Part shown: piece by piece, positions 51,328 through 59,279 of the stretch | Numbering within the stretch: the stretch's first letter is position 1 | How the letters are laid out: each line of letters starts with the position of its first letter | Origin: Rhizobium anhuiense | GTDB taxonomy: Bacteria; Pseudomonadota; Alphaproteobacteria; Rhizobiales; Rhizobiaceae | DNA: 64,000 nt | Direction: 5' to 3' | Assembly (NCBI RefSeq): GCF_003985145.1 | Contig: NZ_ML133522.1 | Coordinates: forward strand, 682,001-746,000 | Notes under the pieces: generated by a model | The model's input: only the letters and a program-made list of their open reading frames with translations | Told to the model about the DNA's origin: nothing | The model's database searches: none | Position numbers and translations under genes: made by a program

Positions 51328-52148
51328 ATGGAGTCCGCGATGGAAACGGCAAAGCTCGACCGTCGGTTGGCCGCGAAGCGTTTGGGAATGATCCTGCCAA
51401 TTATCACCGCGGGCGGCCGCCTTATCCGCAAGCGACATGGACGGCCTTGCGCGAGCGCGCCGGTCTCAAGGCCGGCATCGACATATTGGAGATCGGCGCC
51501 GGTTCAGGGTTGGCGACGAGGACGTTGCTCGGCCACCGGCCGCGCAGGCTCGTTGCCGTCGAGCCTGATGGCCGGCTTGCGGACTACCTTCGCGCTTCGA
51601 TCGACGACGCGCGTCTTGATATCGTGACGGCTCCTTTCGAGACCGCGGATCTCGAGCCTGCCTTCTTCGATCTCATCGCCGCTGCGACGGCCTTCCATTG
51701 GCTTGACCCGATCAATTCGCTGAAAAAAATCCATGATCTGCTTCGGCCGGGCGGAGCCATCGCCCTGTGGTGGAATGTCTTTGGCGATGCCGGCCGGCCG
51801 GATGCCTTCCACGACGAAACCCTTCATCTCTTCGCGAATAGCGCGTCCAGCCCGTCGAGCGGCGATGCCGAACGGCTGCCTCACGGGCTGGACGCCGAGG
51901 CCCGTGTCGGGGAACTGGCCGCCACTGGCTTCACTGCCGACTCGCCGCAATTTCTCCTGTGGACGCTGACGCTTGATCCGCCAGCCGTTCGCAGGCTTTA
52001 CGCGACTTTTTCCAACGTGACTGCACTGCCGCCGGTGGAGCGTGGCGCACTGCTCGATGCCCTGGAAGACATCGCCGCATCCAGGTTCGGCCGACACGTC
52101 GAACGCAATATGACGACGGCGATCTATACGGCGCGCCGGCATTCTTGA
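51328..52148 (+). pseudogene. Class I SAM-dependent methyltransferase, apparent frameshift near the N-terminus
   Basis: The body encodes a class I methyltransferase: the SAM motif ILEIGAGSGLATRTLLG, then VAVEPDGRL, AATAFHWLDP, LLRPGGAIALWWNVFG. The natural start, an ATG at 51328 with AAGGA about 8 bases upstream, reads METAKLDRRLAAK and then shifts frame at about 51,378. One missing G after AAG would rejoin it to AFGNDPANYHRGRPPYP, the usual family opening. Without a shift the only start for the body is a TTG at 51288 overlapping the HxlR stop. Either a sequencing error, an unusual start or a recent frameshift explains this. The substrate is unknown. Confidence 0.65.
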
Positions 52149-52308
52149 CGGGTCGGCGAGAGGATCATTCGACCTGGATGTGAATATGGTCGTTGTGGCG
52201 GGCGGCGCGGCCATAGGTGAGACGATGGTGTTGCGCAAGGTGGCCGTCAGCCGGCGACCGGCCGGAAAATCTGCTCTTTGAGTGCGCAGAATTGACATGA
52301 TCAATTAC

Positions 52309-52322
52309 CTGACTTAAGTCAG
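52309..52322 (+). promoter_or_regulatory. Perfect 14-base palindrome at the marR-GNAT promoter
   Basis: CTGACTTAAGTCAG is a perfect palindrome ending 5 bases before the ATG at 52328. A TTGACA (52292-52297) lies 11 bases to its left, so the palindrome covers the expected -10 region. Binding of the encoded MarR-type protein here would block its own transcription. The layout leaves little room for a ribosome site, so the message may be leaderless. Confidence 0.65.
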
Positions 52323-52327
52323 ATAAT

Positions 52328-53203
52328 ATGGCTTTCGATCCTGTCTCTCGTGTCCGTCGCTTCAACCGTGCCGTCACCTCGGAAGTCGGCGCTCTCGATA
52401 CCTCTTTCCTCGGACGTGGCCGCCCTTTGGGCGCAGCTCGCGTTCTCAATGCGATCGGCAAGGGCCAATCGGACGTTGCGATGATCCGCGATTATCTCGG
52501 TCTCGACTCGGGTCTGATGAGCCGACTGCTGCGCAGTCTGGAAGAGGAGGGGCTCATCGAGACGGTCGCGAACTCGGAGGATGCGCGCCGCCGTATTGTC
52601 CGGCTGACCGAAAGCGGCCGTTCCGAGTTTCGGGCTTATGAAGCGCTTTCCAACACGCAGGCTCAGTCTTTTCTGGCACGCCATCGCCGCCCGGAAGAGC
52701 TCCTGCGCGCCATGGATATCGTCGCTTCCTCGCTCAGGCGTGACCACATCATTCTCGAGGAGCAAGATCCTCGGCACGAGGACGCCAGATATTGTCTGAG
52801 TGAATATTACGGCGAACTTGCACGCCGCTTCGAGAAGGGTTTCGATGTCTCGCTTTCTCGCGATCCCGACGCCAAGGATATGATCCGCCCGCACGGCGCG
52901 TTCCTGGTGGCCATCTCAGATGGCCTGCCGATCGGCTGTGTCGGATTGAAGGGCAGTGGCGGCGAAGTCGCGGAGATCAAAAGACTCTGGGTCGCCCCCT
53001 CCGCGCGTGGCCTCGGGCTGGCAAAACACCTGATGACGGCTGCCGAGACCATCGCCCGCGAGCTGTCCGTCAAGATCCTGCGTCTGGATACGAATAGTGC
53101 GCTGCCTGAGGCAACACAGCTTTATCGCGGAACCGGCTGGAACGAGATCGACCGTTTCAACGACGACCCGTACCCTGACACGTTCTTTGAAAAACGTCTT
53201 TAG
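52328..53203 (+). CDS. MarR-type HTH and GNAT acetyltransferase fusion protein
   Basis: A 291-residue two-domain protein. Residues about 5-140 are a MarR-like winged helix (SDVAMIRDYLGLDSGLMSRL, then LRSLEEEGLIETVANSEDARRR). Residues about 155-291 are a GNAT acetyltransferase (EIKRLWVAPSARGLGLAKHL, RGTGWNEIDRF). Such bifunctional proteins regulate genes and probably acetylate a small substrate that may also be their ligand. The target is unknown. It has a perfect palindrome directly upstream and no obvious ribosome site. Confidence 0.88.
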   Translation: MAFDPVSRVRRFNRAVTSEVGALDTSFLGRGRPLGAARVLNAIGKGQSDVAMIRDYLGLDSGLMSRLLRSLEEEGLIETVANSEDARRRIVRLTESGRSEFRAYEALSNTQAQSFLARHRRPEELLRAMDIVASSLRRDHIILEEQDPRHEDARYCLSEYYGELARRFEKGFDVSLSRDPDAKDMIRPHGAFLVAISDGLPIGCVGLKGSGGEVAEIKRLWVAPSARGLGLAKHLMTAAETIARELSVKILRLDTNSALPEATQLYRGTGWNEIDRFNDDPYPDTFFEKRL

Positions 53204-53305
53204 CTAAGCAAATTCGATCGAGCTGTGCGCCCGCCTCGCGCTTCGAGACCCGTCGCAGCGTTGCTCCTTGCATCTCTCCGGGACGGGTTCGATGGATCGA
53301 TAATC

Positions 53306-53509
53306 CTACCGGTGATCCAGCTGCTTCGACAGCTCGGTAAAAAGCCTGTTGCGGTCGCTGTTCATCTGGATGAGATCGACGGCGACGGTGATGGCGCGGT
53401 GTCCTTCGATGCTGTCGATGTCTAGTTTCCTCTCGCAGCACCATTGCCGAACAGCATCGGTGACAGTGATGATTTCATCATCGTTAAGGGAAATGAGTGA
53501 CAGGAGCAT
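53306..53509 (-). CDS. Small conserved hypothetical protein
   Basis: A 67-residue, probably helical, acidic protein (MLLSLISLNDDEIITVTDAV and on, with Trp and two Cys). I start it at the ATG at 53509 because GGAGGG lies 7 bases upstream. It reads like a real small protein of rhizobial genomes (ends FTELSKQLDHR), without a domain. It is monocistronic, between the MarR-GNAT gene and the DHFR-like gene. Confidence 0.55.
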   Translation of the reverse strand: MLLSLISLNDDEIITVTDAVRQWCCERKLDIDSIEGHRAITVAVDLIQMNSDRNRLFTELSKQLDHR

Positions 53510-53709
53510 TTCCGTGCCCTCCATGAAATGGCAAGAGCACGTATGATCTCTCAAGCGGTCTCGCCGATGTCCGATGGGCCGATGCCCTTTATTTTACGCT
53601 CATTCGGGAGCAATGCCACAGCTTTCTTAACACGGTTTGGTCTCGGACCTGGGAACGATTCAGGCAGGCGACCGTCAGAGCGGCGCCTGCCAGGATGGTT
53701 TCGGCTCGT

Positions 53710-54351
53710 TTATTTTGCCATCACGATATGGGTGGCGTGTTCGGTCGTCACATGCTCGGCGACGCGGAAGCCCAGCGCCGGGAGGTCGATGCCGGTGAAC
53801 ATCGCTTCGCCCTTGCCGAGCACGACCGGCGAGATGGCGAAATGCAATTCGTCGATCAGGCCGGCCTGCAGATATTGGCGGACTGTGCTGACGCCGCCGC
53901 CGATTTTCACATCCTTGCCGCCAGCCGCGGCCTTCGCCTTGGCAAGCGCTTCCTCGATGCCGGCGGTGACGAAGTGAAACGTCGTGCCGCCCTCCATGAC
54001 GATGGGTTCGCGGGGATGATGCGTCAGGATAAAGGTCGGCGCGTGATAAGGCGGGTTCGGCCCCCACCAGCCTTTCCAGGCGTCATCCGGCCAATCGCCG
54101 CGGATGGGGCCGAACATGTTGCGCCCGAGAATGAAGGCGCCGAAATCGGCCATGCCGCGGGCAGCATAATTTTCATCGACGCCTTCAGAACCGCCGTCCT
54201 TTCCGATCATCGCGCGGAAGGTGCGGGTGCGGAAAAACCATTCAAACAGTTCCGTTCCCCGCTTGCCCAGCGGATCGCTCAGGCTCTGCTCCGGCCCGGC
54301 GCCGAAACCATCCACGGAAAGGGAAAACGCTGCGACACGCACTTTGGTCAT
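53710..54351 (-). CDS. Dihydrofolate reductase family protein (RibD C-terminal-like)
   Basis: A 213-residue reductase of the DHFR/RibD-C superfamily, YyaP/YwjB-like. The start TKVRVAAFSLSVDGFGAGP, the middle MADFGAFILGRNMF and the NADPH-site-like KIGGGVSTVRQYLQAGLIDE (about 153-172) are family marks. It is not the folate enzyme FolA. GGAGGA directly precedes the ATG at 54351. It is divergent from an HxlR-family gene with an 11-base-pair inverted repeat between them, so that regulator probably controls it. The substrate is unknown. Confidence 0.87.
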   Translation of the reverse strand: MTKVRVAAFSLSVDGFGAGPEQSLSDPLGKRGTELFEWFFRTRTFRAMIGKDGGSEGVDENYAARGMADFGAFILGRNMFGPIRGDWPDDAWKGWWGPNPPYHAPTFILTHHPREPIVMEGGTTFHFVTAGIEEALAKAKAAAGGKDVKIGGGVSTVRQYLQAGLIDELHFAISPVVLGKGEAMFTGIDLPALGFRVAEHVTTEHATHIVMAK

Positions 54352-54377
54352 GCTTTCCTCCATCTGATTGCTGTTTG

Positions 54378-54424
54378 AAACTGGTTGCTTTGTTGCATAA
54401 GTGATCCTATATTGCAACCAGTTT
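54378..54424. promoter_or_regulatory. Perfect 11-base inverted repeat between the DHFR-like and HxlR genes
   Basis: AAACTGGTTGC (54378-54388) and GCAACCAGTTT (54414-54424) are perfect inverted copies with a 25-base spacer that includes a smaller TTGCATA / TATTGCAA dyad. It fills most of the 90-base divergent gap and is a strong candidate operator for the adjacent HxlR-family protein, probably bound by two dimers or a looped tetramer. Confidence 0.65.
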
Positions 54425-54441
54425 TTCGAAGGAGAGAATTG

Positions 54442-54963
54442 GTGGATATCGAACTGCGGTCGGGCTGCCCGATCAACCTGACGATGGAAGTGCTGGGCGA
54501 TCGGTGGAGCCTCATCATCATCAGGGACATCATGTTTGGCAACCGCCGTCATTTCCGCGAGCTTCTGACCCATTCGGAGGAGGGGATCGCCTCCAACATA
54601 CTGGCCGCCCGGTTGAAGCGTCTGCTCTCGCTCGGATTCATCAGCAAGCGGGACGATCCGAGCCACAGCCAGAAAGCAATCTACAGCCTGACGGAGCCGG
54701 CGATCCAGCTCGTGCCCGTCTTCGCGATGATCGGCGCCTGGGGACGCCGCCATCTGCCGGTGAGCGAGGAACTGAGCATCCGCGCGCAGCTTCTTGAAGA
54801 AGGCGGACCGCCGCTTTGGGACGCGTTCATGGAGGATCTCCGGCAGATCCATATCGTCGATCCGATCGGCGGCGCCAATGGCACCTGCACCTCACCGGTG
54901 CTGGCGAAGCTGACGGCGGCATTCCTCGAGGTCCGCGCGAGATCGTCGGCGCAGGCGTCCTGA
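54442..54963 (+). CDS. HxlR family transcriptional regulator (second)
   Basis: A 173-residue winged helix-turn-helix regulator (CPINLTMEVLGDRWSLIIIRDI, then GIASNILAARLKRLLSLGFI), with an extra C-terminal extension of about 60 residues compared with typical 110-130-residue HxlR proteins. Cys9 (RSGCPI) is at the usual redox-sensing site, and another Cys lies near the C-terminus (NGTCTSP). I use GTG at 54442, with AGGAGAG 5 bases upstream. It probably represses the divergent DHFR-like gene through the inverted repeat between them. Confidence 0.87.
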   Translation: MDIELRSGCPINLTMEVLGDRWSLIIIRDIMFGNRRHFRELLTHSEEGIASNILAARLKRLLSLGFISKRDDPSHSQKAIYSLTEPAIQLVPVFAMIGAWGRRHLPVSEELSIRAQLLEEGGPPLWDAFMEDLRQIHIVDPIGGANGTCTSPVLAKLTAAFLEVRARSSAQAS

Positions 54964-54978
54964 CGCCGGCAGGCCCGA

Positions 54979-55782
54979 TCAGCCGCCGGCACCCTGATAT
55001 TTGCCGGTGGCGTACCGCCAGTGAGCGATTGCCAGCAAGACCCAGATCGGCCCGGCCACAAGCGACACCGGCTCGGCCCAGCCCCCGAGGATCGGGATGG
55101 GCTTGCCGAGCAGGGCGCCGACGGGAACGGAACTGGTGAGGGCCAGCGGGACTGCGGTTATGAGGATGAGCTGTATGCCGCCAGGAAAAATATTGAGCGG
55201 GTAGCGGGTCAACTCCCAAAAGCCGAAGAAGATCGAGAACAAATGGTTGGACCGCACCCAGATCAGCGCGGTGGCGCCGATCATGGTGATGAGCGCACCC
55301 GTCAGCAGCGTTGCGCTGACAAGCGCAGCAATGAAGAATGACGCGGACCAGACCGACCAAACGAAGTCGACCGACAGTACTGCCCAGGCCATCAGCGCCG
55401 CTGCGAGGATGATGTGACCGGCATAGCCGATATTGAGGCCGGAAAAGACCAGATAGGCCCAAGGGCTGAAAGGTTTTACCAGCAGCGTGTCGTAAGTGCC
55501 GAGCCGCACCAGTTCTTCGAGTTCGCGCAACTGCACGAAGCTCATCGCAGCGCCGAGCGAATAGGCCAGCAGTTGGAAGCTGAACAACAGTGCAAGCTCC
55601 GGCCAGGTCCAGCCGCCGAGCGTGTCGAAGCGGGCAAGCAGGATTCCGATGGTGGCGAAGACGCTGCCATAGGAGAGTATCTGCGCAAGACGGTCGAGCC
55701 AGAAAGCGCCGCGATATTCCATCTTGGAGCGGACGTGCATCCGCACCAGCAGCGGCAGGACGCGCAGGTGATGCATCAGCAT
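54979..55782 (-). CDS. ABC-2 type permease (DUF990-like), second subunit
   Basis: A 267-residue ABC-2 exporter permease with about six transmembrane helices, matching the large DUF990/YbhS-like permease group. The ATG at 55782 follows GGGAGGTT by about 6 bases; a very long read-through frame to 56832 covering the neighbouring gene is a shadow. It is the last gene of a three-gene minus-strand operon, ending 16 bases from the HxlR gene in convergent orientation. Confidence 0.82.
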   Translation of the reverse strand: MLMHHLRVLPLLVRMHVRSKMEYRGAFWLDRLAQILSYGSVFATIGILLARFDTLGGWTWPELALLFSFQLLAYSLGAAMSFVQLRELEELVRLGTYDTLLVKPFSPWAYLVFSGLNIGYAGHIILAAALMAWAVLSVDFVWSVWSASFFIAALVSATLLTGALITMIGATALIWVRSNHLFSIFFGFWELTRYPLNIFPGGIQLILITAVPLALTSSVPVGALLGKPIPILGGWAEPVSLVAGPIWVLLAIAHWRYATGKYQGAGG

Positions 55783-55784
55783 GA

Positions 55785-56585
55785 TCAACCTCCCTGCACG
55801 GTGATACGGCTGGAGGCGCAGCGCCACAGCCAAAGGACGCCGGCGAGGAACAAGGCGGCCCAGCCGAGCCCCAAGCCGAGATGAAGCCAGATCTCGGGCG
55901 TGGAAAGCCTGCCGAGATAGACGGCATTGGGGTAATAGACGATCCAGGCAAAGGGCAGGTGGCGGGCAATCGTGGCCAGAGGTTCGGGGAAGAACCAGAA
56001 GGGCACCAGCACGCCTGAGAACAGTTGCAGCAGGGCGCCCAGGATCCAGTCCAGCGAGAAGCTCGTCATCAGCCAGAAAGCGACGAGGCCGAAAAGCGCT
56101 GATATCAGGAACAGCAGCGCGAAGGACAGCGCCCAGAAGGCGATGAACATCACGGCATGGAACGGGCTTACGGGCGGCAGCATGCCGTAAAACAAGGCGG
56201 TGAAGGCGACGGTCGGGATGACCTGCGTTGCCAGGCGGTAGAGAAAGCTGCCGCATTCGTTGGCGAAGAGATAGAGAGGATAGGACAAGGGCTTGAGTAA
56301 CCAGATCGCGACATCGCCTGTTTTGAGCGACCGGCCGATCTCGCCGATGATCCTTTCTGGGCGGGTTGCGCCCATCACGGCGCCGCCGAGCAGGGCATAG
56401 GTCACCATCTGCTGCAGGGAGACCCCCTCGACCACGATTGCGCCGACGCCGGCATAGGCCGCCTGCCAGATGGCGACACGAGCAAAGACCTGCACGAGTT
56501 TGCCGAAGATGTTGGCCCATACTTCGTTGCGGTAGGCGAGTTGCGAATGGAACGAACTGCGCGCAAAGGCGAAATAGGCGCTCAT
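55785..56585 (-). CDS. ABC-2 type permease (DUF990-like), first subunit
   Basis: A 266-residue permease paralogous to the one downstream, with the first helices near residues 20-60 and a strongly hydrophobic middle and end. It overlaps the ATPase gene by 4 bases (ATGA) and is 2 bases from the second permease, so translational coupling of the three genes is likely. The two permeases would form a heterodimeric channel. The substrate is unknown; related systems export lipids, polysaccharide or antibiotics. Confidence 0.82.
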   Translation of the reverse strand: MSAYFAFARSSFHSQLAYRNEVWANIFGKLVQVFARVAIWQAAYAGVGAIVVEGVSLQQMVTYALLGGAVMGATRPERIIGEIGRSLKTGDVAIWLLKPLSYPLYLFANECGSFLYRLATQVIPTVAFTALFYGMLPPVSPFHAVMFIAFWALSFALLFLISALFGLVAFWLMTSFSLDWILGALLQLFSGVLVPFWFFPEPLATIARHLPFAWIVYYPNAVYLGRLSTPEIWLHLGLGLGWAALFLAGVLWLWRCASSRITVQGG

Positions 56586-57601
56586 GATGCCCGGGCCTTG
56601 GCATTGCTACGCTGGTCGGCGTTGCGGCGCTGGTAGAAGGTGCGGATGACCTCTTCGATGTCGGGCTCATGCAGCGCCACGTCCTTGAGGCCGCGCCCGC
56701 TGCCGACCTCCGACAGGATTGCGACCAGCGAGATGTCTTCACGCTCGATGAGATAGTTCTTGCGCAGGCCCTCGTCGCTGACGAGGGCCGCGGTGCGCAA
56801 CGGCAGCGGTCCAGGGTCGCTGGCAAATTCAAGCGTCAGCCGCCGGGCAGAGCCCAATGCCGCACGCAGGCTCCTCAACTCGCCGTCGAAGATGAGCCTG
56901 CTATGATCGACCATGATCAGCCGCGGGCAGATGGTTTCGATATCCTGAAGGTCATGGGTGGTGAGAATGATGGTGACGCCGCGCTCGCGGTTGATCTCGG
57001 CGAGGAAGCGCCGCACCGCATCCTTGGCGACCACATCAAGCCCGATTGTGGGTTCGTCGAGAAAAAGGATTTTGGGATCGTGCAGCAGCGACATGACGAT
57101 CTCGGCGCGCATGCGCTGGCCGAGGCTGAGCTGGCGCACCGCGCGGTCGAGAAAGGGCGTGAGATCGAGCAATTCGCTGAATCGCCGGAGATTGTCCGCG
57201 TAGCGGGCGGCTGGGATATCATAGATGCGCTGGTGCAAGGTAAAACTGTCGACCAGCGGCAGATCCCACCACAGCTGGCTGCGCTGGCCAAAAACAACTC
57301 CGATCTCGCGCGCATTGTCCATCCGCTTGAGATGCGGCGTGCGTCCGAGCACCGAGAGCGTGCCGGCACTCGGCACCAGAATGCCGGTCATCATTTTGAT
57401 CATCGTGGATTTGCCGGCGCCATTGGGGCCGAGATAACCAACGGCCTCGCCTGCCGTGATGTCGAAACCAATGTCGGAAACGGCCAGAATTTCGGTATAT
57501 TCGTTGGTCACCAACGTCTTCAGGGCGCCCAGCAGGCCCGGAAATCTCTTGTGCTGCCGGAAGCGTTTGCTGACGCCCCGTGCCTCGATCAAAGCCGTCA
57601 T
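56582..57601 (-). CDS. ABC-2 exporter ATP-binding protein
   Basis: A 339-residue ATPase with Walker A GPNGAGKST at about 53-61, signature QLSLGQRMRAEI and Walker B ILFLDEPTIGLD. The roughly 90-residue tail beyond the core domain fits the DrrA/NatA-like drug/lipid exporter group. I start at the ATG at 57601; the open frame continues to 57679 with no family sequence. It is the first gene of an operon with two ABC-2 permeases. The gap to the FMN-reductase gene on its right is divergent. Confidence 0.87.
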   Translation of the reverse strand: MTALIEARGVSKRFRQHKRFPGLLGALKTLVTNEYTEILAVSDIGFDITAGEAVGYLGPNGAGKSTMIKMMTGILVPSAGTLSVLGRTPHLKRMDNAREIGVVFGQRSQLWWDLPLVDSFTLHQRIYDIPAARYADNLRRFSELLDLTPFLDRAVRQLSLGQRMRAEIVMSLLHDPKILFLDEPTIGLDVVAKDAVRRFLAEINRERGVTIILTTHDLQDIETICPRLIMVDHSRLIFDGELRSLRAALGSARRLTLEFASDPGPLPLRTAALVSDEGLRKNYLIEREDISLVAILSEVGSGRGLKDVALHEPDIEEVIRTFYQRRNADQRSNAKARAS

Positions 57602-57759
57602 GTGTATTTCCTCGAGGGTAATTCCCGCCGATTCGGCAGCGGTACTCAGGCTAACGCGAGGCTTGGCTAGTTCAAGCAAAAGTCGCTTTTTTGGCGTTAC
57701 TCAATCGATCCTAGCCTTTTGCGTTGACAGCCATGATCAATCGATTCCTGTTAGGGGCC

Positions 57760-58302
57760 ATGAAGATTCTCGCCATATCCGGCAGCGCCCGGCGCAATTC
57801 CACCAATACATCAATGCTGCGGGCGGTGCGCGCCGTTGCGCCAGATGAGATCGAAATTGCGATCTTCGATGGCGTGGGAGGTTTGCCGGTATTTTCGCCC
57901 GATCTCGAGGGGGAATTTCTGCCGGTGGCGGTGCGGGATTTCATCGAGGCGATCGCTCAGAGCGACGGGGTGATCATTGCCAGCCCGGAATATGTGCGAT
58001 CCATCCCCGGCGGGCTGAAGAATGCGATCGACTGGCTGGTATCGGGAGATGAGATCGTCCATAAGCCGATCGCGCTGCTGCACGCATCGCATCGCGGCGA
58101 CGACATGCTGGCCGGTCTTCGCACGATCCTTGCGACCATCACCGACCGGTTCGCCGGCGATATTTTCCTCCGGCTTCCTCTGATGAAACTGGAGCCGGCC
58201 GATGTGCTCAGGACCGTCGAAACCGCGGAGAACCGTTCCAGGGTGCAAGCCTATCTTCAGGCGTTCTCGGCCTATTGCATGGCAGGCAGCGAGACCGCCT
58301 GA
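57760..58302 (+). CDS. NADPH-dependent FMN reductase / quinone reductase (second)
   Basis: A 180-residue flavodoxin-like reductase of the NADPH_FMN_red (ChrR/azoreductase-like) family. The phosphate-binding loop is GSARRNSTN (about 8-16), and SPEYVRSIPGGLKNAIDWL (about 80-98) is the flavin-contacting signature. This group reduces quinones, chromate or azo dyes and is distinct from the MsuE-type enzyme in the sulfone operon. The ATG at 57760 follows AGGGG. It is transcribed alone. Confidence 0.87.
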   Translation: MKILAISGSARRNSTNTSMLRAVRAVAPDEIEIAIFDGVGGLPVFSPDLEGEFLPVAVRDFIEAIAQSDGVIIASPEYVRSIPGGLKNAIDWLVSGDEIVHKPIALLHASHRGDDMLAGLRTILATITDRFAGDIFLRLPLMKLEPADVLRTVETAENRSRVQAYLQAFSAYCMAGSETA

Positions 58303-58321
58303 GGTTCGCTCGCTCGCACGC

Positions 58322-58468
58322 TCATCGCACCTCCATCAGGAGACCGCTCTCGAAGGCTGCCTTTTCGTGAAGCGTGTGCAGTATCACGAGGGGCGCTGCG
58401 AGCAGCGCGGCGAGGAGGAAGGCGGAAAGGAAGTGTCTCGTCAGGAGACGTAGGATAGGTCGGATCAT
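58322..58468 (-). CDS. Small single-pass membrane protein
   Basis: A 48-residue peptide with one transmembrane helix (RHFLSAFLLAALLAAPLVIL) between a basic N-terminus (MIRPILRLLTR, inside) and a short polar tail. The ATG at 58468 has GGAG about 7 bases upstream. It is divergent from the two-component regulator gene 140 bases away, which could control it. No family known to me. Confidence 0.5.
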   Translation of the reverse strand: MIRPILRLLTRHFLSAFLLAALLAAPLVILHTLHEKAAFESGLLMEVR

Positions 58469-58607
58469 CTTGATCTCCAGCTGCCGCGAATATTCTTTGT
58501 GCTGGACTTCAACAATTGCAGCAGCATGACCGGCTGCCTTGCAAGCTCCGCAATGCTGCCGCAACCCTTGTGGCGGAGAGAGGGGTGAGCGAGACAATGG
58601 ACGAGCG

Positions 58608-59279
58608 ATGCGAATACTGTTGATAGAAGACGAGAGGGAGCTGGCCGAGGCGCTGTCGGCGGCGCTCGGCAAACACGGGATCGTCACCGACCACACGATG
58701 CATCTGGCCGACGCGGTCGAGCTGACGCGGCAGAACCTCTACGATGCGATCCTGCTCGACCGGCGCCTGCCGGATGGCGAAGGGTTGCGCTTCATTCCGG
58801 AGTTGAGGCGGACGGGGAAGGAGACGCCGATCATCGTGCTGACGGCGCTGAACGAGCCGAAGGAACGGGTGGAAGGCCTCGATCTCGGTGCCGACGACTA
58901 CCTCGGCAAGCCGTTTCTGGTCGAGGAGCTGATGGCGCGGCTGCGCGCCGTGCTGCGCCGGCCGCCGAACCTGTCCGATCTCAAGATCGCGGCTGGGCGC
59001 ATGGTGATCGATCCGCTGCATCTGAGCGTCACGGTCGGCGATACGCCGCTCGATCTGCCCCGGCGAGAACTTCTGGTGCTGGCCGCACTCGCAAGGCGTA
59101 AGGAGAAGACCGTGCTCCGCTCGACGCTGGAGGCGGCGGTCTACAATTATGAAGAGGAAATTCAGTCGAACGCCCTCGATGCCCACATATCGCGGCTTCG
59201 CAAACGGCTTTCCGACGCAGGAGCCGAGGTTTCGATCCACAATATCCGCGGTGTCGGATATCTGATGAAGGAAGAATGA
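58608..59279 (+). CDS. OmpR-family response regulator
   Basis: A 223-residue two-component response regulator. The receiver domain (1-115) has acidic Glu7/Asp8, the phospho-acceptor Asp51 (AILLDRRLP), Thr79 and Lys101 (LGKPF). The C-terminal OmpR winged helix (about 130-222) ends with the RRELLVLAAL / ISRLRKRL / GVGYLMKEE pattern. Its stop overlaps the histidine-kinase start (ATGA). The target genes are unknown; the small membrane protein and the lipoprotein nearby are candidates. Confidence 0.93.
   Translation: MRILLIEDERELAEALSAALGKHGIVTDHTMHLADAVELTRQNLYDAILLDRRLPDGEGLRFIPELRRTGKETPIIVLTALNEPKERVEGLDLGADDYLGKPFLVEELMARLRAVLRRPPNLSDLKIAAGRMVIDPLHLSVTVGDTPLDLPRRELLVLAALARRKEKTVLRSTLEAAVYNYEEEIQSNALDAHISRLRKRLSDAGAEVSIHNIRGVGYLMKEE

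Noticed and set aside
54979..56832. A 617-codon minus-strand open frame spanning both ABC-2 permease genes.
   Set aside because: Only its last 267 codons look like a permease; the first part is Arg/Cys-rich and lies over the in-frame first permease in another phase.
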